The notes: a model not told the origin generated them from the sequence alone. Counted from the stretch's first letter, positions 29,698 to 38,550 are shown. The stretch is DNA of 64,000 bases from CAWCUZ01 sp963798795 (GCA_963798795.1 CAWCUZ010000006.1:124001-188000); one strand, 5' to 3'. Numbers and translations: made by a program.

Positions 29698-31307
29698 GCG
29701 CGGCCCTTGTAGCGAAGCGCGAGGAGCGTGATGTCGTCCTCGGGTGCCGCGCCGGACGCGAAGATCTGCACGGCGCCGGCCACCTCGTCGACGAGCACGC
29801 GCGCCGGTTGCCGCGCGGCCGACTCGACCGCGCGCGCGAGCCGATCGGCGCCGAACATCTCGCCGGCGGTGTTGCGGGCGTCGGTGACGCCGTCCGTGTA
29901 CAGGACGAGCGTCTCGCCCGCAGCCAGCGGGAGACGCGTCTCCGTGAAGTCGTACTCCTCCACGACGCCGAGCGCGACGCACTTGGCGGCCGGCGCCTGG
30001 CTGAGCCGGTGGTCCGGCCCGAGGCGCAGGACCGGGTTGTGGCCGGCGTCCACGAAGACCGCGTCGCCGGTGTTCAGCTCCAGGTAGCCGATGATGGCGG
30101 TGACGAACATCATCTTGTCGTTGTCGCGGCCGAGCTCGCGGTTCATCCGGGTGACGACGTGCGTCAGCACCGCGTCGCCGCTCGCGTTCGATCGGAACAG
30201 CGCCTTGACGACCGCCATCAGCAGCGCAGCCGCGACGCTCTTGCCCGCCACGTCCGCCACGATGAACCAGAGGCGGCCGCCATCCAGCACGAAGTCGTAC
30301 AGGTCGCCGCCAACGGATCGCGCCGGCTCGAGCATGGCGGCCACCTCGACTTCCGGATGTTCCGGGAGGTGCCGGGGCAGCATCGCCATCTGCATGTCGT
30401 GCGCGAGGCTCAGCTCGTGCTCGAGGACCTTGCGCGCCGCCGCTTCCTCGGCCAGCGCCACGTTGCGGACGCGCAGCGCGGCGGCGCCCGCCAGCGACAC
30501 GAGCATGTCGAGGTCGTCTTCCGAGAACTGGCGCACGCTGGCGCGCGAGCAGACCGTGATGAGGCCGAGCACGCCGTCGGCGTCCACGAGCGGCGCCGCG
30601 ACCACGGAGCGGATCCCCGACAGCATGATCGAATCCGACCCGACGAACCGTTCGTCGGCGGCCGCGTCGAGGACCAGTGCCGGCTTGGACTTGCCGGCCA
30701 CTTCATCGACGATCCGCCGCGGCACGAACACCTCGCCGCTGCCGGTGAGGCGCAGGCTCGCCGCCACGCGGAGTTCGCCCGACGGCTCGCGCAGCATCAC
30801 GACCCCTTCCTCCGGCCGCAGGACGTCGAAACAGCGCTCGAGGATCAGGCCGAGCAGCTCGGGCAGCGAGATCGCGCCGGCGAGCGCGCGGTGCACTTCA
30901 TTGACCGTGCGCAGCCGCGCCTCCTGCCGATCCCCGGCGGTCGGGACCCCGGCGGCCGTGAACTCCGGCCCGCGTGCGGGCGGCGGCGCCGCGTCCGGCG
31001 GCCGGCCGTCGTCCACGACGTGAATGACGGTGTCGCCGAGCCGGAGACGGTCGCCCACGCGCAGCGTCTCGGGCTCTTTGAGCAGGCGCTCGTTCAGGCG
31101 CGTGCCGTTGGTCGCGCCGAGATCCTCGACCCACCACCCGTCGTCGCGGCGGCTGATGCGTGCGTGCTGGCGCGACACGCTCGTGTCGGGCACCACCACG
31201 CCCACGCTGTTCGCGCGGCCGACGACCACCTCCGGCGACGACAGCTCGACATCGAACGGCGCGCCCATCGGCGCTTCCACGCGCAGGCGGGCGGGACCGA
31301 TCGTCAC
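29694..31307 (-). CDS. FHA-GAF-PP2C (SpoIIE/RsbU-type) serine phosphatase
   Basis: GTG 31307 overlaps the TGA of the STAS gene (GTGA). The 537-residue protein has an FHA domain at about 1-100 (VVVGRANSVGVVVPDTSVSR, then ATNGTRLN), which binds phosphothreonine. A GAF domain at about 130-285 and a short coiled linker (HELSLAHDMQMAMLP) follow. The SpoIIE phosphatase at about 320-535 has the metal residues in GGDLYDF, VADVAGKS, VDAGHNPVL, YTDGVTDARN and PEDDITLLAL. It should dephosphorylate the neighbouring STAS protein and so release the anti-sigma kinase. The FHA input suggests control by an upstream Ser/Thr kinase. Confidence 0.94.
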   Translation of the reverse strand: MTIGPARLRVEAPMGAPFDVELSSPEVVVGRANSVGVVVPDTSVSRQHARISRRDDGWWVEDLGATNGTRLNERLLKEPETLRVGDRLRLGDTVIHVVDDGRPPDAAPPPARGPEFTAAGVPTAGDRQEARLRTVNEVHRALAGAISLPELLGLILERCFDVLRPEEGVVMLREPSGELRVAASLRLTGSGEVFVPRRIVDEVAGKSKPALVLDAAADERFVGSDSIMLSGIRSVVAAPLVDADGVLGLITVCSRASVRQFSEDDLDMLVSLAGAAALRVRNVALAEEAAARKVLEHELSLAHDMQMAMLPRHLPEHPEVEVAAMLEPARSVGGDLYDFVLDGGRLWFIVADVAGKSVAAALLMAVVKALFRSNASGDAVLTHVVTRMNRELGRDNDKMMFVTAIIGYLELNTGDAVFVDAGHNPVLRLGPDHRLSQAPAAKCVALGVVEEYDFTETRLPLAAGETLVLYTDGVTDARNTAGEMFGADRLARAVESAARQPARVLVDEVAGAVQIFASGAAPEDDITLLALRYKGRA

Positions 31308-31642
31308 GTGGTCACCCGGCCGACGCCGGCGGCGCGCGTCGGCTCGATGGCGAAGAGCGGCACGAAGCCCGCCAGCGCGAAAACCTGTTTCACGGAATCG
31401 CTCATGGCGCAGAGGGCGAGCTGCCCGTGCACGTCACGCATCCGCTTGGCGAGCGCGAGCAGGACGCGCAGGCCGGCGCTGCTGATGTAGTCGACGCCGG
31501 CAAAATCCACCACGATGCGCCGGGCACCAGCGCCGGTCAGGCCGGCCAGGTGCTGCTCGAGGGCCGCGGACGTGGTGCTGTCAATCCGCCCAAGCGGCGC
31601 CACGATGACGATGTCTCCCGTGCGTTCTTCCCGAATCTCCAC
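31304..31642 (-). CDS. STAS-domain anti-anti-sigma factor (RsbV/SpoIIAA-like)
   Basis: GTG 31642 gives a 112-residue single STAS domain: VEIREERTGDIVIVAPLGRI, DFAGVDYISSAGLRVLL with the phosphorylatable serine pair, and FALAGFVPLFAIEPT. It lies 25 bases after the RsbW-like gene and overlaps the phosphatase start. Its phosphorylation state would decide whether it sequesters the kinase. It is the middle partner of the switch. Confidence 0.92.
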   Translation of the reverse strand: MEIREERTGDIVIVAPLGRIDSTTSAALEQHLAGLTGAGARRIVVDFAGVDYISSAGLRVLLALAKRMRDVHGQLALCAMSDSVKQVFALAGFVPLFAIEPTRAAGVGRVTT

Positions 31643-31667
31643 GTCAGGTCACCCCGCGACGAAGGCC

Positions 31668-32150
31668 CTACGCGCCGTGCTCCGGTTTCAGGCGCCAGCT
31701 CAACATCAGATGATTGTGGTCGCCCCGGCGCTCGTAGGCCACCTGGTCCATCAGCGAGTCGACGAGCGCAATCCCCAGCCCGCCGGCGCGCCGCGTCTCG
31801 AGCGGACTGGTCGTATCGGCCGCCGGCGCGAGCAGCGGATTGAAGGGCGCCGCGCCATCGACGACGGCGACCGAGACGATGTCGTGGTCGAGCGAAAAGG
31901 TCAGACCGATCGCGGCATCCGCCCCCTGCGAGCCGTGCTTGAGGATGTTCGACAGGATTTCGTCCAGGGCGACGAGGAACCGCCACCGGGCGTCCGCCGG
32001 CAGCGCCTGCGACCGGCTGAACCGGTCGAAGGCATCGACAGCTCGGCGCACCCCGTCGTTCGTGCCCGGCACCGACAGGGTTTCACACGCGCGCATGGCG
32101 TCTGTGGGGCCCGAGGCCGCCGATCGTGGGCCTCGGACGCGGCTCATCAT
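31668..32150 (-). CDS. RsbW-like anti-sigma serine kinase (HATPase_c)
   Basis: ATG 32150 is preceded by GAGG. ATG 32096 (MRACETLSVPGTND) is a plausible alternative that removes a low-complexity start. The GHKL fold shows the N box FLVALDEILSNILKHGSQ, VAVVDGAAPFNP and the lid/G box RRAGGLGIALVDSLMD. At 141-160 residues it has family length, without a sensor domain. It should bind a sigma factor or other target and phosphorylate the STAS protein. The gene is divergent to the ECF sigma gene at 32250, with about 100 bases between them. Confidence 0.9.
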   Translation of the reverse strand: MMSRVRGPRSAASGPTDAMRACETLSVPGTNDGVRRAVDAFDRFSRSQALPADARWRFLVALDEILSNILKHGSQGADAAIGLTFSLDHDIVSVAVVDGAAPFNPLLAPAADTTSPLETRRAGGLGIALVDSLMDQVAYERRGDHNHLMLSWRLKPEHGA

Positions 32151-32191
32151 ACCAGCCTCGCGGGCTCTGTCCCCGATCCGGCCATTTCTGT

Positions 32192-32220
32192 GGAAAACTC
32201 TCCCGTCCCCCTGCTATAAC
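32192..32220 (+). promoter_or_regulatory. Candidate promoter of the ECF sigma gene
   Basis: TATAAC (32215-32220) lies 30 bases before ATG 32250. GGAAAA (32192-32197) is 17 bases upstream of it and resembles the GGAA -35 core of many ECF-dependent promoters. This would allow autoregulation. Both elements are read by eye and not tested. Confidence 0.35.
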
Positions 32221-32249
32221 CAACCTTCCTGCCCGGGCCTGTGTAGTTC

Positions 32250-32810
32250 ATGACGAAGCCGGAAGACGACGGCGTTTGGGTCGGCCGATGTCTCGAGGGC
32301 GATTCGAGTGCATTCGAACCCCTGGTGGCCCGTTACCAGCGCGTCCTGTTCGCGGTGGCCCTGCGGCTGACGGGCGACTATCGGGACGCTCAGGACGCCA
32401 CCCAGAACGCGTTCGTCAAGGCGTACCAGAAGCTCGATCGCTACGATCCGTCGCGCAAGTTCTTCAGCTGGCTGTACCGGATCGCGGTGAACGAGTGCCT
32501 GAATCTGCGGCGGGGACGAAAGCCGCACGAGCCGCTGTCGCCGGCGCTCGAAGCGCGCACCGAAGCGCGCGATCGTGTCGAGGCGATCGAGCAGCACACG
32601 CGGATTCAGGCGGCGCTGCTGCAGCTCTCCAGCGAATACCGGCAGGTCGTCGTCCTGCGGCACTTCGCGGAGTTGTCGTACGACGAAATTGCGCAGACGC
32701 TCGGCATTCCGGAGAAGACCGTCAAGTCGCGTCTGTTCTCCGCGCGCGAACGGCTGGCGGGATTGCTCCAGGACGAGCGGAAAACGAGGACGGCCCTTGA
32801 ACCCAGCTGA
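32250..32810 (+). CDS. ECF RNA polymerase sigma factor
   Basis: The 186-residue protein has region 2 at about 20-90 (FEPLVARYQRVLFAVALRLT, then DAQDATQNAFVKAYQKLDRY and FFSWLYRIAVNECLN) and region 4 at about 125-175 (QLSSEYRQVVVLRHFAELSY, then EIAQTLGIPEKTVKSRLFSARERL). There is no long C-terminal extension. It is divergent from the partner-switching operon. Downstream lies an in-frame ORF reading into a repeat-containing membrane protein, which overlaps the sigma stop. That protein, or the short region before it, could act as its anti-sigma factor. Confidence 0.94.
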   Translation: MTKPEDDGVWVGRCLEGDSSAFEPLVARYQRVLFAVALRLTGDYRDAQDATQNAFVKAYQKLDRYDPSRKFFSWLYRIAVNECLNLRRGRKPHEPLSPALEARTEARDRVEAIEQHTRIQAALLQLSSEYRQVVVLRHFAELSYDEIAQTLGIPEKTVKSRLFSARERLAGLLQDERKTRTALEPS

Positions 32811-33051
32811 CGACAACGGATTCGTGGAGCGGGCACTCGATGCCGCCCACGCCGCCGAGCCGGCGCCGCCCGCCGGGCTCGCGCCCTGCGTGATGCGGCG
32901 GGTGGCTGAAGCAGAGATCCGGTTTCCGGCATGGCGGCGGTGGCTCCGAAGGCGGCGCGCCGCCAACCTTTCGGCAGGTGGTCGTGTAGATCAGGCATAC
33001 CCATCAATTCAACCAGGCAGGCGAGCGGGCTTCGCCCGGGGAGGTGTCATC
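32797..33051 (+). other. Open frame linking sigma factor to repeat protein (possible anti-sigma-like segment)
   Basis: From TTG 32797, overlapping the sigma stop, the frame stays open into the repeat protein. It reads LNPADDNGFVERALDAAHAA, EPAPPAGLAPCVMRRVAEAE and FPAWRRWLRRRRA. That looks like the short cytoplasmic start of many ECF-linked membrane proteins ('L.ARVM.RV..E...PAWRRWL'). The second part (AANLSAGGRVDQAYPSIQPG) looks non-coding. A CGGGC-TTC-GCCCG hairpin precedes the ribosome-binding site at 33040. It may be a separate short protein, an N-terminal extension, or a remnant. Confidence 0.35.
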
Positions 33052-34404
33052 GTGACGAAGAAGGTACTCTGGGGCGTGGCCGCCGTCGGCGCGGGCGCAA
33101 TCATCCTGGTCATGTGGCGGGGCTTCCCGCCGACCGGCGAGGGAACCGAGGGCACGGTGGGCGCCGCCAAGCGCTACCAGGCGCCGCAGATGGACCAGAA
33201 GGACGTGGTCCTCGGCAACACCGACGTCCAGGCATTCCTCCAGACCGACACGTTCGACAAGCTGATGAAGAGTGACACGTCGCGCGCCTTCCTCCAGAAG
33301 GCCGCGGTGGAAGCGTCGTTCCGGCAGGCACTCGCCGAGCCGGCGCTGCAGAAGGCGCTGGCAGAGCCCGCGTTCCGCGCGGCGCTCGCGGAACCGGCCT
33401 TCCAGAAGGCGCTGGCCGAGCCGGCCTTCCAGAAGGCGCTCGCCGAACCCGCCTTCGTGGCCGCGCTCGCCGAGCCCGCGTTCATGAAGGCCATGGCGGA
33501 GCCGGCGTTCCGGGCGGCTCTGGCCGAGCCGGCGTTCCGCGCCGCGATGGCGGAGCCGGCGTTCCGCGCCGCCCTGGCCGAACCGGCGTTCCGCGCCGCC
33601 TTCGCCGAACCGGCGTTCCGCGCGGCGATGGCCGAGCCCGCGCTGCAGGCCGCGCTCGCCGAACCGGCGCTCCAGAAGGCGTTCGCCGAGCCGGCGTTCC
33701 AGAAGGCCATGGCCGAGCCCGCGTTCCAGAAGGCGCTCGCCGAACCCGCGTTCCAGAAGGCGCTCGCCCAGCCGTCGCTCCAGGCGGCCATGGCCGAGCC
33801 CGCGTTCAAGGCCGCGATGGCGGAGCCGGCGTTCCAGAAGGCCATGGCAGAACCGGCGTTCAAGGCCGCTCTGGCCGAGCCCGCGTTCCGCGCGGCCATG
33901 GCGGAGCCGGCGCTGCAGCAGGCGCTCGCTGAACCCGCGTTGCAGAAGGCCCTCGCCGAACCGGCCATGCAGGCGGCGCTCGCCGAGCCCGCGCTGCAGA
34001 AGGCGCTGGCCGAGCCGGCGCTCCAGAAGGCCCTGGCGGAGCCCGCGTTCATGAAGGCCCTGTCAGAACCGGCATTCCGCGCGGCGATGGCCGAGCCCGC
34101 GTTCAAGGCGGCGATGGCGGAACCTGCGTTCCGCGCGGCGATGGCTGAGCCCGCCTTCCGGGCGGCGCTGGCCGAGCCGGCCTTCCAGAAGGCGCTGGCC
34201 GAGCCCGCGATGCAGAAGGCGTTCGCCGAACCGGCGTTCCAGGCCGCACTGGCGGAGCCCGCGTTCCAGAAGGCGATGGCCGAGCCCGCGTTCATGAAGG
34301 CGCTGGCCGAGCCGGCGTTTCAGGCCGCGTTGGCGCAGCCGGCGTTCATGAAGGCGCTGGCCGAGCCCGCCTTCCAGCAGGCGCTGGCGGCGCGGCAGCA
34401 GTAG
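33052..34404 (+). CDS. Membrane-anchored protein of 40 tandem nonapeptide repeats
   Basis: GTG 33052 has a strong GGGGAGGTG seven bases upstream. The 450-residue product starts TKKVLWGVAAVGAGAIILVMW, one membrane helix. About 70 residues follow, with GNTDVQAFLQTDTFDKLMKS, whose helices look like degenerate repeats. The region 33319-34398 holds 40 units of nine residues with consensus [F/L/M]-[Q/R/M/K]-[K/A]-A-[L/M/F]-A-E-P-A; the last is degenerate (ALAARQQ). Synonymous codons vary between units while the residues hold, pointing to selection on the protein. Expected topology is a short cytoplasmic end, one helix and a long helical rod in the periplasm, as in TolA-like spacers. The family is not recognised and no enzymatic motif exists. 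The position right after an ECF sigma gene suggests envelope stress. Confidence 0.82.
   Translation: MTKKVLWGVAAVGAGAIILVMWRGFPPTGEGTEGTVGAAKRYQAPQMDQKDVVLGNTDVQAFLQTDTFDKLMKSDTSRAFLQKAAVEASFRQALAEPALQKALAEPAFRAALAEPAFQKALAEPAFQKALAEPAFVAALAEPAFMKAMAEPAFRAALAEPAFRAAMAEPAFRAALAEPAFRAAFAEPAFRAAMAEPALQAALAEPALQKAFAEPAFQKAMAEPAFQKALAEPAFQKALAQPSLQAAMAEPAFKAAMAEPAFQKAMAEPAFKAALAEPAFRAAMAEPALQQALAEPALQKALAEPAMQAALAEPALQKALAEPALQKALAEPAFMKALSEPAFRAAMAEPAFKAAMAEPAFRAAMAEPAFRAALAEPAFQKALAEPAMQKAFAEPAFQAALAEPAFQKAMAEPAFMKALAEPAFQAALAQPAFMKALAEPAFQQALAARQQ
33319..34398 (+). repeat. 27-bp coding tandem repeat, 40 units
   Basis: Forty consecutive 27-bp units each encode one nonapeptide around AEPA. Thirty-eight units end AEPA, SEPA or AQPA; unit 17 ends AQPS and unit 40 ends AARQ. 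Synonymous positions differ (gccgagccggcg, gcggaacccgcg, gcagaaccggcg), so the array is old or gene conversion is weak. Confidence 0.95.
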
Positions 34405-34429
34405 GACCGAGTCCCTCCGATCGACCACA

Positions 34430-34458
34430 CGGCCCGGGGCCCCTCACGCCCCGGGCCG
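34430..34458. terminator. GC-rich hairpin, likely terminator
   Basis: CGGCCCGGGG (34430-34439) and CCCCGGGCCG (34449-34458) form a perfect 10-bp stem with a 9-base loop, 26 bases after the repeat protein stop. No T-run follows. Confidence 0.55.
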
Positions 34459-34462
34459 CCCT

Positions 34463-34509
34463 CCAGATGGAGCGCCGGCAGATGGCACGCCGGATCTTCA
34501 GACCCGGCG
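34463..34509 (-). repeat. REP-like palindromic repeat
   Basis: On the minus strand this reads CGCCGGGTCTGAAGATCCGG, then CGTGCCATCTGCCGGCGCTC and CATCTGG. It is the inverted, slightly longer relative of the copy at 27485. It sits between the terminator hairpin and the next gene. Confidence 0.7.
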
Positions 34510-34537
34510 ACACTCCGGGGACGGAATAGAATCCCGC

Positions 34538-37485
34538 ATGCGCCGCGTCAAGCCTGTCGTTCTCACCCCGGTCGCCATTTTCCTTGTTGCGCTCGCCTCC
34601 GCACCCGCTTCGGCCCAGCTCGCCAAAATCGAAACGAAGGACCTGCGGCTCGTCTATCTTGATCCGTCCGAGACGTTCGTCGTGCCGCACGCGGCGCGGT
34701 CGTTCATCAACGCCGACACGTTTCTGCGCGCACTGTTCGGCTACGACGCCAAACAGAAGATCACGGTGCTGCTCGCCGATTTCTCGGACTACGGCAACGC
34801 CGGCGCCTCGAGCGTGCCGTACGATGCGCTGCGGATCCAGATCGCGCCGCTGAGCTTCTCGTTCGAGACGATCCTGGCCGGCGAGCGGATGAGCGCCATC
34901 TTCAACCACGAGCTCGTGCACGTGGTGGCGATGGACCAGGCCGCCGGGCCGGATCGCGCCTTCCGGCGGGTGTTCTCCGGCAAGGTGCTGCCGATTGCCG
35001 AGCAGCCGGAATCGGTCCTCTATTTCTACCTGACGTCGCCGCGCGTGGCCGCGCCGCGCTGGTATCACGAGGGCGCGGCGGTGTTCGTCGACACGTTCGA
35101 GTCGGGCGGCATCGGCCGGGCGCAGGGCGGTACGACGAGATGGTGTGGCGCGCGATGGTGAAGGACAACGCGCGCTTCTACGATCCGCTGGGCCTCGTCT
35201 CCGAGGGCACGAAGATCGACTTTCAGGTCGAAGTCAATTCGTACCTCTACGGCACGCGGTTCATGACGTGGCTCGCCTACCGCTACTCGCCGCAGCAGGT
35301 CGTCGGCTGGATCGCGCGCAAGGACGGGAGCAAGGCGTATTACGCGAGCCAGTTCCAGCACGTGTTCGCGACGCCGCTCGACACGGCGTGGGCCGAGTGG
35401 GTCGGCTGGGAGCACCAGTTCCAGGAAGCGAATCTGGCGAAGATCCGGGAGTATCCGGTGACGCCGTACCACGATCTGTCGCCGCGCGCGCTCGGGTCGG
35501 TGTCGCGCGCGTTCTACGACGCCGACGCGAACCGGCTGTACGCGGGCTTCAACTATCCGGGCGTCGTGGCGCACGTCGGATCGATCGCGCTCGACACGGG
35601 CGCCACGTCGCGCCTGGCCGATATCAAGGGACCGAACATCTACCAGGTGACGTCGATTGCCTACGACGCGGCGGACCACACCATCTTCTACACGACCGAC
35701 AACCTGGCGTTTCGCGACCTGATGCGGCTCGACGTGCGGACCGGCAGACGAACGGAGCTGCAGAAGGACGTGCGGATCGGCGAGCTGGCCTTCGACCGTG
35801 CGACGCACGCCCTGTGGGGCATCCGCGTCCTCAACGGGCTCGACACCATCGTCCGGATGGATCCGCCGTACACCGACTGGAAGCAGGTCATGACGTTTCC
35901 CTACGGCACCGTGCTGTACGACCTGGACGTCTCGCCCGACGGCACCAAGTTGTCGGCGTCGTTCGGCGAAATCAACGGACACCAGGACGTCCGGGTGCTG
36001 GCGGTCGATCGTCTCGAAGCGGGCGACGCGGCGCCGCTCGCGCGGTTCGACTTCAACGGCGGCGTGCCGAACAACTTCGTCTTCTCGCCAGACGGCCGGT
36101 ACCTGTACGGCAGCTCGTATCTGACCGGCGCGTCGAACATTTTCCGGTACGAGCTGGCCACCGACACCGTCGAAGCGGTGTCGAACGCGGAGACGGGGTT
36201 CTTCCGTCCCATTCCGCTCGGCCAGGACGAGCTGATCGTCTTCCGCTACACCGGACAGGGATTCGTGCCGGCCCGGATCACCGCGACGCCGCTGCAGGAC
36301 GTGAATGCCATCACGTTCCTCGGCGAGCAGACCGTGGAGAAGCACCCCGAGCTGAAGAGCTGGGCCCTCGGCTCACCGGCGGACGTGCCATTCGACACGA
36401 TGCCGCAGACCACGGGCGCGTACAACCTGAGCGGCGGTCTGGTGCTCGAGTCGGCGTATCCGATCGTGCAGGGCTACAAGGACACGCAGGCCGCGGGAGC
36501 GCGGGTCAACTTTTCCGATCCGCTGCAGCTCAACCGCGCGAGCCTGTCGGCGTCCTACTCGCCGGCCGGCGACCTGCTCCGCCGCGAGCGACTGCACCTG
36601 CACGGCGAGTATCAGCGCTACGACTGGACGGCGAAGGCGGCGTGGAACGATGCGGACTTCTACGATTTGGTCGGCCCGACCAAGACGAGCCGCAAGGGCT
36701 ATCAATTGAGCCTGGCGCATTCGAACACGCTCGTCTACGACGAACCGAAGCGGCTCACCCTCGACGTCGAGGGCCGCCTGGCCGGCAAGCTCGACCAGTT
36801 GCCCGAGTATCAGAACGTCGCCGTCAGCGTGGACAAGCTCGTGTCGCTCGACGCCACGCTGTCCTACAGCTTCACCCGCGCCTCGCTCGGCCACGTCGAT
36901 GACGAGAAGGGGCAGCTCTGGACGGCGGCCATCCAGAACGACTACGTCAACTCGTCCTACTTCACGCGCGTGCACGCCACCTACGACGTCGGCGCCGCGC
37001 TGCCCATGGGCCACTCCTCGATCTGGCTGCGGAGCGCGGCCGGCTTCTCGCCGCAGGATCCCGCAGAGCCGTTCGCCAACTTCTACTTCGGCGGGTTCGG
37101 CAACAACTACGTCGACCACGGCGACGAAAAGCGGTACCGCGAGTACCAGAGCTTTCCTGGCGCGGAACTGAACGAGATCGGCGGCCGCAATTTCGTGAAG
37201 TCCATGTTCGAATGGAACCTGCCGCCCATCCGCTTCCGCAGCGCCGGTACGCCGGGCGCGTACCTCAGCTGGATCCGGCCCGCGCTGTTCGCGGGCGGTC
37301 TCGTGACGAACGTGGATCGAGACGGTCCGCGCCGCGAGGCGACGACGTTCGGCGGGCAGATCGACCTGCGGTTCACCGTGCTGTCCGCGCTCGACATGAC
37401 GCTGTCGGCCGGCGCCGCCGTCCGCAAGGCGAACGGTGTGCCGCTCCGGCGCGAAGCGATGATCTCGCTGACGGTTCTCAAGTAG
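34538..37485 (+). CDS. HExxH metallopeptidase/beta-propeller/barrel protein (frameshift near 35129)
   Basis: ATG 34538 gives a signal peptide (RRVKPVVLTPVAIFLVALAS). The N-terminal domain has a gluzincin-type zinc site: IFNHELVHVVAMDQ (HExxH), then RWYHEGAAVFVDTF supplying the third Glu. The frame breaks after GIGRAQGG near 35129, where one base seems missing, and resumes YDEMVWRAMVKDN. The middle (about 330-600) has WD40/TolB-like strands such as DLDVSPDGTKLSASFGE and FVFSPDGRYLYGSSY. The last 350 residues are barrel-like strands (LVLESAYPIVQGYKD, FANFYFGGFGNNYVD, ending EAMISLTVLK). Corrected length is about 982. It is probably an outer-membrane or secreted peptidase-like protein, with function unknown. 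Confidence 0.78.
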
Positions 37486-37495
37486 ACTCCGGCCC

Positions 37496-38524
37496 GTGCT
37501 CGCCGTCGGCGTCGCGCTCCTGCCGGTCCTCGTCTTCCTCGTCGCGCTCGTGGTGTTCGACAGCTTCAAGCTCGTGCCGCGCTCGATCCTGGCGGCCGGG
37601 CTCGCCGCGGGCGCGGTGGCGGCCGCCCTGGCGGTTCCGCTGCACACGTGGCTCTTCGGCGTCACGGGCCTCTCGACGCAGACGTTCTCGCGGTACGTGG
37701 CGCCTTTCACCGAGGAATCGCTCAAAGCCATCGTCCTCATCTACCCGTTGCGCCGGAAGCAGATCGGCTTCCTGGTCGACGCGGCAATCATCGGCTTCGC
37801 GGTGGGCGCGGGCTTCGCGGTTGTCGAGAACATCGAGTACCTCACGGCGCTCGCGGGCGGCGCCGTCTGGCTCTGGGTCGTGCGCGGATTCGGCACGGCC
37901 ATCCTGCATGCCACGACGGCCGCCATCATCGCGGTGTCGTCCAAGTCGCTGCTCGACCGCACGCCCGGACGCGGTCTGCTGGCGATGCTGCCGGGCTGGG
38001 CCGCGGCCGTGGCGCTGCATTCGATTTACAACCATGCGCTCGTCTCGCCGATCCTGGCGGCCGGGGTGCTCATGCTGGTGCTGCCGCTCGTGGTGCTGGC
38101 CGTGTTCGATCGCAGCGAGCGCGCCACACGGGAGTGGGTCGGCGACGGGCTGGACCTGGACGTGGAGCTGCTGGCGCTCGTGCAGTCCAGCTATTTCGGC
38201 AACACGCGCCTGGGGCGGTATCTGAACGAGCTGAAGTCGCGGTTCGCGGGGCCGGTCGTGGCCGACATGTTCTGCCTGCTGCAACTCGACCTCGAGCTGG
38301 CGATCCGCGCGAAGGGTCTGCTCATGGCGCGCGAAGCCGGGCTGGAGGTGCCGGTCGACCCGGAACTCAGGGCGCGGCTCGCCGAGCGCGGGTACCTCCA
38401 GAAGACGATCGGTCCGACCGGTCTCTTGGCGCTCAGGCCGCTCCAGGTCTCGAGCGACCGCGACGCCTGGCACGAGTACCTGCTGCAGCACGCCGGCACG
38501 GCGCGCGGGCGGCGCGGCTCCTGA
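37496..38524 (+). CDS. PrsW-family intramembrane metalloprotease
   Basis: GTG 37496 starts 10 bases after the preceding stop. The 342-residue protein has about seven membrane helices and the PrsW motifs: FTEESLKAIVL (EExxK), FAVGAGFAVVENIEYL with catalytic-type Glu, RGFGTAILHATTA (His) and LHSIYNHAL (second His). The family cleaves membrane anti-sigma factors in some Firmicutes. Here it lies about 5 kb from an ECF sigma gene with a membrane partner, so a similar role is possible but speculative. The C-terminal 110 residues form a soluble helical extension (DLDVELLALVQSSYFGNTRL) not needed in minimal PrsW proteins. Confidence 0.85.
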   Translation: MLAVGVALLPVLVFLVALVVFDSFKLVPRSILAAGLAAGAVAAALAVPLHTWLFGVTGLSTQTFSRYVAPFTEESLKAIVLIYPLRRKQIGFLVDAAIIGFAVGAGFAVVENIEYLTALAGGAVWLWVVRGFGTAILHATTAAIIAVSSKSLLDRTPGRGLLAMLPGWAAAVALHSIYNHALVSPILAAGVLMLVLPLVVLAVFDRSERATREWVGDGLDLDVELLALVQSSYFGNTRLGRYLNELKSRFAGPVVADMFCLLQLDLELAIRAKGLLMAREAGLEVPVDPELRARLAERGYLQKTIGPTGLLALRPLQVSSDRDAWHEYLLQHAGTARGRRGS

Positions 38525-38550
38525 ACGGACCTGAGGCACCAGAGGGGCGC

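Noticed and set aside
33174..34295. Long minus-strand ORF of NAGSA-type repeats opposite the nonapeptide array
   Set aside because: It is the mirror of a 27-bp repeat without stops in that frame. It lacks a ribosome-binding site and its residues follow from the plus-strand codons.
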